This document shows, in pieces, positions 44,696 to 52,464 of a DNA stretch of 64,000 bases. The number at the start of each line of letters is the position of its first letter. Within the stretch, counting starts at the first letter, position 1. The translations under genes were made by a program, and so were the position numbers. This DNA is from Marinobacter guineae (GTDB lineage Bacteria; Pseudomonadota; Gammaproteobacteria; Pseudomonadales; Oleiphilaceae): assembly GCF_002744735.1 (NCBI RefSeq), contig NZ_KZ319344.1:37624-101623 (forward strand), read 5' to 3'. A model generated the notes under the pieces. That model saw only the letters and a program-made list of their open reading frames with translations. It was not told the origin of the DNA and ran no database searches.

Positions 44696-45751
44696 TCAGG
44701 CTCCAGGGCGCAGACCACACTGCTCGAGCAGGTCTTGCCAGGCCCTGGTGTGGTTCATCATGGCCACGTCCAGTTGGCGCCACAGACTGGGCTGCGAACC
44801 CTGTGACAGATGACGTTGATACCATGTCCGAAAGCTTTCGGGCATGACATCGGCCTGCATCTTCGCCAGTTGCTCAAACGGCACAATCAGCTCGGTCCGG
44901 GCCCGCGCAAGCTCGCTCATGTAGGGCTGCACCTTACCGATATACACGCTGAAAAACATATTCTGCAGGATATCCGACTGATTATTGGGCTTACCGTCCA
45001 GGCAAAGAGGTCTGCCCTCAATCCGCTGCCTCAATAATGCGGTGCCATCCTTCAACCTCGCCGTCAGCAGAAGCGCACTATTGATCAGTTGCCCTGCGCG
45101 GTGCTCCGCCTGCCAACGCTGCTGAACCGCTCCGGCGAAATCCAGTGACACCGACAGATCGTTCGAGAGCAATCTGGAAACCGTCGCGTTGAGCCTGCCA
45201 ACATCGCGGGCCAGATCCGAGATTGGATTTCCTTCCGATGAAACCGGATAGTCGCCTTTGGCCAGGGTAAACAGCTTCTCAACTTCTTCCACGCCCCAGG
45301 TGGCGTTCCAGATGGCAATGGGCAGCGATTCCCGTTTGCTCTCAATGGCCTCGCCCAACTCTTCAGAGAGGGTTTCATCTTCTATCTCAGGAAGACACTC
45401 CCTTGCCGCCTCGATAAACCGGATCTCATAACGCAGGCGATTCAGAGGCTGCATGACCCGGCCCATCACCGAGTTTTTCTCGCCGACAACGTATTGCAGC
45501 TGACAGCCATAGAGCGAGAGGAAATCCAGCATTCCCATGTCCAGATCGGGCATGGTCAGCACCCTGTCCCTGCGACGGGGAAGCTGACTGGCGGCATCAA
45601 TGCCGGAGAGTGCGGGGTCGGTTTCAAGGACCCTGGCTACCCGTTCCACATACTCATCCATCATGGGGCGCGCATCGGAGAAGGGGTTACACCCCGCAAG
45701 AAGCGAAGCCAGAACCGGAATGGCTATTCTGAATAATCCGGCGCCGAACAT
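44696..45751 (-). CDS. DUF3080 family lipoprotein
   Basis: The protein has 351 residues. A short signal (FRIAIPVLAS, lipobox LLAGC) makes it a lipoprotein. The mature part is helical with LPRRRDRVLTMPDLDMGMLDFLSL and GCQLQYVVGEKNSVMGRV, which fit the DUF3080 family. The stop is only 6 bases from the convergent ATPase gene. It lies 36 bases downstream-facing from the mtn genes on the same strand and may be read from them. Function unknown. Confidence 0.85.
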   Translation of the reverse strand: MFGAGLFRIAIPVLASLLAGCNPFSDARPMMDEYVERVARVLETDPALSGIDAASQLPRRRDRVLTMPDLDMGMLDFLSLYGCQLQYVVGEKNSVMGRVMQPLNRLRYEIRFIEAARECLPEIEDETLSEELGEAIESKRESLPIAIWNATWGVEEVEKLFTLAKGDYPVSSEGNPISDLARDVGRLNATVSRLLSNDLSVSLDFAGAVQQRWQAEHRAGQLINSALLLTARLKDGTALLRQRIEGRPLCLDGKPNNQSDILQNMFFSVYIGKVQPYMSELARARTELIVPFEQLAKMQADVMPESFRTWYQRHLSQGSQPSLWRQLDVAMMNHTRAWQDLLEQCGLRPGA

Positions 45752-45787
45752 GGCTTCCTCCTGCAGTGATGGATCACGGTCACGGGG

Positions 45788-46480
45788 TTACCGCTTCTGC
45801 AGCAGGGTATCGACCTCCGCAAAATCACGGGCCACAAAACGTCCGGCTTCCGGGAGGTCCCCCTCGCGCACCAGCCATGCGGTTTTCATACCGGCCTCTT
45901 CGGCTGCTTCAAGCTCGGCTTCCACGTCCGAGAGGAACAACACGGTGCTGGCCTCAACACCCAGCTCTGCCAGGATGTTCCGGTAGGAGTCGGCTTCTTT
46001 CTTGCCGCCGATGCGGGTGTCAAAGTAGCCAGAGAAAAACGGCGTGAAATCTCCCTCCGTGGTAAAACCGAAAATCAGTTTCTGGGCCTTGACCGAACCG
46101 GACGAATATACGAACAAACGCAGGCCCCGATCATGCCAGCGCTGGAGGTAATCGGCTGCATCTGCGTAGATATGGCCTTTAAGCTCACCCTGCTGGTAGC
46201 CCTGCTCCCAGACCATCCCCTGCAATGCCTTAAGCGATGTTTCCTTGCGGTCTTCGCGGATCCAGCCCTGCAGGACCTCGATCAGCCCATCGACATCCTC
46301 ACGGGCCACACCCGATTTCTCGGCCACCGCATTCAGTTGCTCTGCCACCGCGGGGTTCTCTTGGTGCTGGGCACGAATGAAGTCCGGCAGGTGCTCGCTG
46401 GCATAGGGAAACAGAACATCATGGACAAACGAGATGGAACTGGTAGTACCCTCGATGTCCGTGAGAATCACCCGGATCAT
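45788..46480 (-). CDS. mtnC: enolase-phosphatase E1, MtnC
   Basis: This HAD-superfamily bifunctional enzyme of the methionine salvage pathway enolises and dephosphorylates 2,3-diketo-5-methylthiopentyl-1-phosphate to acireductone. The protein has 230 residues with the nucleophile motif ILTDIEGTTSSISFV, the YSSGSVKAQKL motif II, and VLFLSDVEAELEAA motif III. It overlaps mtnD as ATGA. Confidence 0.96.
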   Translation of the reverse strand: MIRVILTDIEGTTSSISFVHDVLFPYASEHLPDFIRAQHQENPAVAEQLNAVAEKSGVAREDVDGLIEVLQGWIREDRKETSLKALQGMVWEQGYQQGELKGHIYADAADYLQRWHDRGLRLFVYSSGSVKAQKLIFGFTTEGDFTPFFSGYFDTRIGGKKEADSYRNILAELGVEASTVLFLSDVEAELEAAEEAGMKTAWLVREGDLPEAGRFVARDFAEVDTLLQKR

Positions 46481-47037
46481 CCCGCCGCTCCGGCCAGTAC
46501 CTCATAGCGCGGCAACCGGGTGGCAATGTCCTCGCCGGTGAAGTCGGCAACCCAGCCCTCCGGATTGGAGAACAGGCGAATGCAGGTAAATTCCGGCTCC
46601 GGCCCCATATCAAACCAGTGTGGTGTGCCATCCGGCACGCTGATCAGGTCGTTCTTCTGGCACAGCACGGCAAACACTTCGTCGCCGAAATGCAGGTAAA
46701 ACAGGCCCTGCCCCCGGACAAAGAAGCGGACTTCGTCCTCGCTGTGGGTGTGCTCGTCCAGAAACTTTTGGCGGAAAGCCTCTTTCTGGGGGTTGTCGGG
46801 GTTGAGGCTCACCACATCGGCAGTCTGGAACCCGCACTCCGCTTTCAGCTGTGCCACTTCGTCGCCGTAGGCTTCCAGAATTTCCTCCTGGGAGGCGTCC
46901 GCCGGAAGATCCCGGGTCGGCCATTGCTCGAAGCGTATCCCCTTCCCGGCCAGCAGATCGCGGATTTCGGCCGGGTTTTCGGTGACCGTGCGGGCCGTCT
47001 CTGGCTGGCTCTGATCAAAAATACTCAAGGTAGTCAT
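46477..47037 (-). CDS. mtnD: acireductone dioxygenase, MtnD
   Basis: This metal-dependent cupin oxidises acireductone to the methionine 2-oxo acid precursor (Fe form) or to a dead-end product (Ni form). The protein has 186 residues with the metal-binding HTHSEDEVRFFVRG and the second His in VPDGTPHWFDMGP, plus CIRLFSNPEGWV. Both ends overlap neighbours by four bases, so mtnB-mtnD-mtnC is one coupled operon. Confidence 0.97.
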   Translation of the reverse strand: MTTLSIFDQSQPETARTVTENPAEIRDLLAGKGIRFEQWPTRDLPADASQEEILEAYGDEVAQLKAECGFQTADVVSLNPDNPQKEAFRQKFLDEHTHSEDEVRFFVRGQGLFYLHFGDEVFAVLCQKNDLISVPDGTPHWFDMGPEPEFTCIRLFSNPEGWVADFTGEDIATRLPRYEVLAGAAG

Positions 47038-47660
47038 GGGCGCACCCTCATGGTTTCAAGCTCACATTCAAACAGGAATTCAAAGGCCTCGACATGGCGC
47101 AGGCAATCGGCCATGGTCTTTCCCCAGGTGTAGAGGCCGTGGCCCCGAATCAGGTAGCCGGGCTGCTCCGGATGGGCCCGGAACCAGTCCCGGGTCTCCT
47201 GCGCAAGAGCGTCAATATCCTGGGTATTGTCGAATATCGGAACGGTTAATACCGATTCGTGGGTTTCAACGCCGGCAAAGGCCTTCTGGAGTTCGTACCC
47301 TTCCAGCTCCAGCGACCGGCCCGGTGCCAGCACCCGGCTAAGCACAGTCGCCTTGACCGAGTGGGTATGAAGCACCGCGCCAACATCCGGGAAGGCTTCG
47401 TACAGCACGGAGTGCAGCCGGGTTTCGGCGGAAGAGCTGCAGTTGCTCTGAACCGGATTGCCCGCCAGATCCACCACCATCACATCGCCAGCGCCCAGTT
47501 GCCCCTTGTGGCGACCAGACACGGTGATGGCAATATGCTCCCCGTCTATACGCGCAGAATAATTGCTGCTGGTCGCCGGCGACCAGCCTCGCTGGTACAG
47601 GAATCGCCCGGCTTCGACAATCGAGTCGGCAGCCACGGCGTATCGGGTTACATCAAACAC
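47034..47660 (-). CDS. mtnB: methylthioribulose-1-phosphate dehydratase, MtnB
   Basis: This class II aldolase-fold zinc enzyme dehydrates methylthioribulose-1-phosphate in methionine salvage. The protein has 208 residues with NYSARIDGEHIAITVSG, SSAETRLHSVLY, the zinc-binding VLHTHSVKATVLSR and YLIRGHGLYTWGKTM. The start is GTG, supported by GGGAGAG upstream. No mtnA or mtnK is in the window; they must be encoded elsewhere if the pathway is complete. Confidence 0.96.
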   Translation of the reverse strand: MFDVTRYAVAADSIVEAGRFLYQRGWSPATSSNYSARIDGEHIAITVSGRHKGQLGAGDVMVVDLAGNPVQSNCSSSAETRLHSVLYEAFPDVGAVLHTHSVKATVLSRVLAPGRSLELEGYELQKAFAGVETHESVLTVPIFDNTQDIDALAQETRDWFRAHPEQPGYLIRGHGLYTWGKTMADCLRHVEAFEFLFECELETMRVRP

Positions 47661-47710
47661 GGTTTCTCTCCCGGGGTTCGGAACGCCTTAGACGCGCTCC
47701 ATTGCCGTCA

Positions 47711-48700
47711 TTATAGGGATGAAGAGGCGGCCCGCAAATGGTGTCTCGCCGAGATCAGATCCGCGACCACCGAGATGGCAATTTCGGCCGGCGTCTTGCT
47801 TGGAATATCGACGCCAATCGGTGCCCGCAAGCGTTCCAGAACCTTCCCTTCCAGTCCCAGGGAAGCTAACCGTTTACGCCTTGCTGCCGAGGTCTTTCGG
47901 GAGCCCATGGCGCCAATGTAAAACGCATTCGTCTGCAAAGCCGCCAGCAGACCCATATCGTCAATCCGGGGGTCATGGGCCAGGGCCAGAACGCCGGAAA
48001 AGGCGTCGTTGAAGTCTTCCGCCACCAGATCATCGGGCAAGCGGCGGTCGAGCAGAATGTGCGGGTACCCCCATCCGTGAGCGAAGGCCTCCCGGGGCTC
48101 ACAGAGGGTCACGGAGAAATCCGCCGCTGTGGCGAACTCGGTTACGTATCGGGCCACCTCTCCAGCACCAATCAGCAGTAGCCGGCATTCTGGCTGCAGA
48201 GAGTGAACCAGCTGCTCACCGTCAAATTCGACCGAGGTACGGTTATGGGATCGCCGGTATTCAAGTGTCGCTACGCCCTGAAGAGGAACGCGCCGGGCAA
48301 CCGGTTCACGATTGCCCAGCGCCTCCGCCAGCGCCCGAACGTGGTCAAAGCCCGCCGCACTATATAGCGGTTCGACAAGAAGCCGGATTCGACCGCCGCA
48401 GGGCAGCTGGAACTGATCACGGTCGTCGACGGTAATGCCGTAGTCAATCAGGACCGGTTGATCCGGGCCATTTTCAGCCGTGCGCCTGAGTAAGTCCTCT
48501 TCCAGGCAGCCGCCGGATACCGACCCGCTCCACTGTCCGGACTCGCCGATGGCCAGCCAGGAGCCCACCGGTCTTGGGGAGGAGCCCCAGGTTTCCACGA
48601 TAGTGCACAACCAAGCCCTCTCACCCTTTTCAAGCCAGCCAGTAATGTCGCGAATCACGGATCGATGAGCAGCAGCGAGCGACGACCAGGAAAACGGCAT
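47711..48700 (-). CDS. XdhC family molybdenum-hydroxylase maturation factor
   Basis: The protein has 329 residues, with the N-terminal XdhC/CoxI domain (AWLCTIVETWGSSPRPVGSW, SVSGGCLEED) and a C-terminal Rossmann-type XdhC domain (LLIGAGEVARYV, LALAHDPRIDDMGLL, YIGAMGSRKTSAARR). Relatives insert sulfurated molybdenum cofactor into xanthine dehydrogenase-type enzymes. It begins 1 base after the large subunit gene, so it matures the enzyme encoded directly upstream. Confidence 0.92.
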   Translation of the reverse strand: MPFSWSSLAAAHRSVIRDITGWLEKGERAWLCTIVETWGSSPRPVGSWLAIGESGQWSGSVSGGCLEEDLLRRTAENGPDQPVLIDYGITVDDRDQFQLPCGGRIRLLVEPLYSAAGFDHVRALAEALGNREPVARRVPLQGVATLEYRRSHNRTSVEFDGEQLVHSLQPECRLLLIGAGEVARYVTEFATAADFSVTLCEPREAFAHGWGYPHILLDRRLPDDLVAEDFNDAFSGVLALAHDPRIDDMGLLAALQTNAFYIGAMGSRKTSAARRKRLASLGLEGKVLERLRAPIGVDIPSKTPAEIAISVVADLISARHHLRAASSSL

Positions 48701-48701
48701 A

Positions 48702-50906
48702 TCAGGCTTCCGCTTTCAATGGCAGGCTGCGCTGACGCTTACCGGTCAGGGCAAACAGCGCATTGCCAAAAGCCGGGATCACCGGCGGTACACCTGGCTC
48801 GCCGACACCGGTTGGCGCTTCGGCGCTGTCCACAATATCCACCAGCACTTCCGGGCGTTCGTACTGCCCCATCAGCTGGTAGTCGTGAAAATTGCTCTGC
48901 TGGACCTGTCCGTTCTCCAGCGTGATTTCTCCGTAGAGCGCGGCGGTCAGCCCGAACAGGATACCGCCTTCAATCTGGTCCGCCACGATATGGGGGTTAA
49001 CCACCTGGCCGCAGTCTACCGCGCAGGCGACTTTGTAAACCCGAATCGCACCGTTCTCAATTCCCGCCTCTACCACCTGCGCAACGTAGGTACCAAAGCT
49101 CCGGAACAGGGCGATGCCCCGGGCACGGCCCTGAGGCGCTGGCGCGGCCCAGTCGGCGAGGCGCGCAGCGCGATCGAGCACTTCCAGATGCCGGGGCTCC
49201 GAGGACACCAGCCGGCGACGGAATTGGTAAGGATCCTCCCCGGTTTCGTGGGCAAGTTCATCCATGAACGTTTCCACCGCGAAACCGTTGTGGGAATAGC
49301 CTACCGATCGCCACCAGGTGATGGGTACACCTGGGTCCGTGTGGGTATGGCGGATATCGATATTGTCTACCTGATACGGGTACTCTACGGCGCCCTCAAT
49401 GGCGGACATATCCTTAGGCGTGGCAATGCCTTCGGCCATCAGGCCGACCTTGCCCAGGGTGTCGTACATGAACTTCGGCGCCCAGGGGTACTGGGCTGGC
49501 GCGGCATTTCGCACATACCAATCAAGAATCTGGGGACCGACAATCTGGTGGTGCCAGCCGGTGAGATCGCCGCCAGCAAGGCTGGCTTTCATCCGATGCA
49601 GCATCGCCGGACGATACAGGTCGTGCCGGATATCCTCTTCCCGCGACCAGATCACTTTGACCGGCCTCTTGATCCGGTACGCTATGGCAGCCGCTTCCTC
49701 AATATAATCCTGGGTCAATCGACGGCCAAAGCCGCCTCCGAGGAAGGTGGTATTGATGATGACGTCATCCGGCCCGAGATCTGTCACCCTTGCCACCGCG
49801 ATCCTGCCAAGGTCCGGCGCCTGGGTCGGCGCCCAGACTTCCATCCGCCCCCCCCGGTACCAGGCCGTTGCGTTCATCGGCTCAAGGGTCGCGTGGGCAA
49901 GGTAGGGCTGGGCATACTCTGCCTCCAGTACTCGCTCTGCCCTCTCGACCGCGCGCTCAAAGCTGCCTTCACTGCGCTCGGACTCGCCCGGATCTTCATC
50001 GGCCGCAGTGCGATAAGACTCAAAAACATCATCCGTGGATACCGACAAGGCCTCCGAAAAATCCCATTCGATGCTGAGGGCCTCCTGGGCCTTCCGGGCA
50101 CGCCAGTACTTGTCGGCAACCACAGCGACGCCGCGCCCGGTTTCAAAGACCTCAAGCACGCCGGCCATGGCCCGGACTTCATCGCCGTTGAAACGCCTCA
50201 CACGACCCCCGTGCCTGGACGGTCGGGCAATCACCCCGTAGACCATGCCTGGCAACTCCACATCGATACCGTACACAGCCGTGCCAGTGGATTTGGCCCG
50301 AGCATCCAGCCTGCCCCGTTGCTTGCCAATGTATTTCCATCGCTCACGGGGCTTCAGGGCAATGTCACCGCGAACAACTTCTTTTGAAGCCAGCTCCACC
50401 AGCGTGCCATAGGCCATGGAATCAATGCCGTTCGGGTGTACCACCCGTCCTTCGCTCGCATGACACTCGGCAGCATCTACATTCCAGACCCGTGCCGCCG
50501 CCATTATCAACATCAGCCGGGCTTCAGCTCCCGCCATTCGCAGAGGTTCCCAGCTGGTTGCCAAACTGGTGCTGCCCCCGGTGAGCTGCAATTTGTAGAG
50601 GGGGTTACGATACTCGGGCGCAACCGGAGCGAAACGAGGGGTAATCCTCTCTGGCTCGATTTCCAGTTCTTCAGCGATCAGGGTGGTCAGCCCGGTGTAG
50701 GTGCCCTGCCCCATCTCGACCCGGGCAAGGGTGAAAAACACCTCATCGCTTTCAGTCAATTCCAGCCAGGCATCCGGCCGCCATTCGCCGGATCGAGGCT
50801 CATAACCGGCCTGGACTCCGGCACAACCCGGCAAAGCCAGAGAGACCACGAGGCTACCAGAGGCACCAGTGCTGACCTTCAGAAAATCACGTCGATTCAT
50901 CGCCAT
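48702..50906 (-). CDS. molybdopterin-dependent hydroxylase large subunit (IorB/aldehyde dehydrogenase type)
   Basis: This xanthine-oxidase-family catalytic subunit has 734 residues. It begins with a twin-arginine motif (MNRRDFLKVSTGASGS) and a following hydrophobic stretch ending ALPGC, so it is exported folded and may be membrane-bound. Cofactor motifs are VEMGQGTYTGL, TTFLGGGFGRRL, CAVDCGQVVNPH and the catalytic Glu in GVGEPGVPP. It fits isoquinoline 1-oxidoreductase/aldehyde dehydrogenase large subunits; the substrate cannot be read from sequence. AGGAGG six bases before the ATG fixes the start. It follows the small subunit gene by one base. Confidence 0.92.
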   Translation of the reverse strand: MAMNRRDFLKVSTGASGSLVVSLALPGCAGVQAGYEPRSGEWRPDAWLELTESDEVFFTLARVEMGQGTYTGLTTLIAEELEIEPERITPRFAPVAPEYRNPLYKLQLTGGSTSLATSWEPLRMAGAEARLMLIMAAARVWNVDAAECHASEGRVVHPNGIDSMAYGTLVELASKEVVRGDIALKPRERWKYIGKQRGRLDARAKSTGTAVYGIDVELPGMVYGVIARPSRHGGRVRRFNGDEVRAMAGVLEVFETGRGVAVVADKYWRARKAQEALSIEWDFSEALSVSTDDVFESYRTAADEDPGESERSEGSFERAVERAERVLEAEYAQPYLAHATLEPMNATAWYRGGRMEVWAPTQAPDLGRIAVARVTDLGPDDVIINTTFLGGGFGRRLTQDYIEEAAAIAYRIKRPVKVIWSREEDIRHDLYRPAMLHRMKASLAGGDLTGWHHQIVGPQILDWYVRNAAPAQYPWAPKFMYDTLGKVGLMAEGIATPKDMSAIEGAVEYPYQVDNIDIRHTHTDPGVPITWWRSVGYSHNGFAVETFMDELAHETGEDPYQFRRRLVSSEPRHLEVLDRAARLADWAAPAPQGRARGIALFRSFGTYVAQVVEAGIENGAIRVYKVACAVDCGQVVNPHIVADQIEGGILFGLTAALYGEITLENGQVQQSNFHDYQLMGQYERPEVLVDIVDSAEAPTGVGEPGVPPVIPAFGNALFALTGKRQRSLPLKAEA

Positions 50907-50907
50907 G

Positions 50908-51381
50908 TCAGGCCTCCTGACCGTTCGATGAACCGGCGACGGATTCCACCGCCGCAATAATCCGGGAGTAGGTTCCGCAACGGCACAGGTTGCCAGTCAT
51001 GGCGGCGACAATATCATCCCGTGAGGGTGCCGGGTTGTTGGCCAGCAAGTGCGCTGCACTCATAATTTGGCCCGACTGGCAGTAACCGCATTGCGGAACG
51101 CCATGCTTAATCCAGGCTTCCTGTAGGGCGTGGAGTTGACCACCACTTCCAAGCCCTTCAATCGTCTCCACTTGACCACCGTCCGCCATCTCAACAGGCG
51201 TCGAGCAGGAGCGCACAGGCTGGCCATTCAGATGTACCGTGCAGGCGCCACAGAGTCCGGCACCGCAGCCGAACTTGGTTCCTTTCAGACCCAGCTCGTC
51301 ACGGATTACCCACAACAGGGGAGTATCCCCCTCCACATCCAGCGAATGCTGCTCACCATTGACTGTCAGCCTCAATGCCAT
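50908..51381 (-). CDS. [2Fe-2S] small subunit of the molybdenum hydroxylase
   Basis: The protein has 157 residues with two iron-sulfur domains: a plant-type ferredoxin cluster (CGAGLCGACTVHLNG plus a downstream Cys) and the helical second cluster (QCGYCQSGQIM and NLCRCGTYSRI). It has no signal peptide, so it probably rides across the membrane with the Tat-exported large subunit. It is the first gene of the three-gene operon. No cytochrome c subunit gene, sometimes present in this family, is adjacent. Confidence 0.94.
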   Translation of the reverse strand: MALRLTVNGEQHSLDVEGDTPLLWVIRDELGLKGTKFGCGAGLCGACTVHLNGQPVRSCSTPVEMADGGQVETIEGLGSGGQLHALQEAWIKHGVPQCGYCQSGQIMSAAHLLANNPAPSRDDIVAAMTGNLCRCGTYSRIIAAVESVAGSSNGQEA

Positions 51382-51458
51382 TCCTGCTCTCTCCTGAAGG
51401 CTTTCCGGTTCTGCGCGCCGGATTTATCGTTCTTGGGGGTGCCGAAGATCACCGGGCC

Positions 51459-51650
51459 TTACTTGATGACGTCCTGTCCGTCCTTGTTAACCCAGATCTT
51501 GCGCTCCCCGGTTTCCATCTGGCCATTGGAGTCCCAGACTTCCCGGTCCGAGGTTGCCTCTTCCACCTTACCGTTATCGTTCCAGATTACGCGATCCTTG
51601 CAGCCGGCCAGCGCCAGTACTGCAGCCACAACCAATATTGATTTTTTCAC
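51459..51650 (-). CDS. very small lipoprotein with three degenerate repeats
   Basis: The protein has 63 residues. A textbook lipoprotein signal (MKKSILVVAAVLALAGC) is followed by only 47 mature residues. These contain three imperfect units with an aromatic and Asn-Gly pattern: RVIWNDNGK, REVWDSNGQ and RKIWVNKDG. I do not recognise the family. A MORN-like or beta-hairpin repeat is possible by appearance only. It stands alone between the molybdenum hydroxylase operon and the Smr gene, on the same strand as both. Confidence 0.7.
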   Translation of the reverse strand: MKKSILVVAAVLALAGCKDRVIWNDNGKVEEATSDREVWDSNGQMETGERKIWVNKDGQDVIK

Positions 51651-51713
51651 GACAATAACCTCCGTTTGACCCTTTGAACGGCCAGATTTTGAAGACCTCT
51701 GAAAATGAAGCCG

Positions 51714-52295
51714 TTAGCGGCTTCCGTGAAGCTCACGATTGTTCTGTTTGTCCCGCTCACTTTTTCGCACCATGACATAAACCGCTCCAGTTCCACCATG
51801 GTGTCTTTGGGCCGAGTGGAAGGCCATGACATCAGCCAGCTCGGGTAACCACTTGGCAAGGTAACTTTTCAGTTGGGCAATGCCATCCGGATTGCGCTCC
51901 CCCTTGCCGTGGAGAATAATTACCGAGCGCAGACCATAGCGGACGCAATCACCGACAAACGTAAACACTTCTCTCCGGGCCTGCTCCACCGTCATCCGGT
52001 GTAAATCGAGCCGGGCTTCAATGGGGTACTGCCCCAGCCGTAGCTTGCGGAATACCCCGTGCTGTATGCCCGGACGCTGCCAGCTCAGAACGTCGTGGGC
52101 AGTGAGAGGTTCGACCATGTCTGAGGTCAGGGGGTTTTTGTCCCGGATTGGACTTTCCACGGCGGCCCGCTGTCGCTCAAGATGACCTGGCGTCAGTTCA
52201 CGGGGTGTCGATACCTCGGCGCGGTTGGGCTTGCGGATGCGCCGGACATCTTTCATTTCCTCAAGGAAACTGAGGCGTTCGTCTTTGGTAGTCAT
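51714..52295 (-). CDS. Smr domain protein (putative nuclease)
   Basis: The protein has 193 residues. A charged N-terminal region (about 1-90) precedes the Smr domain: ARLDLHRMTVEQARREV (LDLHG-type motif with His), VIILHGKGERNPDG (HGKG motif), and AQRHHGGTGAVYVMVRK. Smr domains of stand-alone proteins act on DNA or RNA in studied cases. The open frame continues 86 codons upstream over the spacer and the start of the divergent gene; the ATG at MTTKDERLSFLEEM is the likely start. Confidence 0.87.
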   Translation of the reverse strand: MTTKDERLSFLEEMKDVRRIRKPNRAEVSTPRELTPGHLERQRAAVESPIRDKNPLTSDMVEPLTAHDVLSWQRPGIQHGVFRKLRLGQYPIEARLDLHRMTVEQARREVFTFVGDCVRYGLRSVIILHGKGERNPDGIAQLKSYLAKWLPELADVMAFHSAQRHHGGTGAVYVMVRKSERDKQNNRELHGSR

Positions 52296-52464
52296 AACAT
52301 TACAATTAATGACCGGGTTCGAGAGGAACTTTACCACCCGACCTCCTCCCCTTAAAGAAAACTGACGTGCGTCAGCCGGTTTGCGACGAAAATCGTAGGG
52401 CAGCGACCGTACTCGCTGAACTACACTTCCAACAGAAAATAATAACGAGCGAGTGGATACGGAC

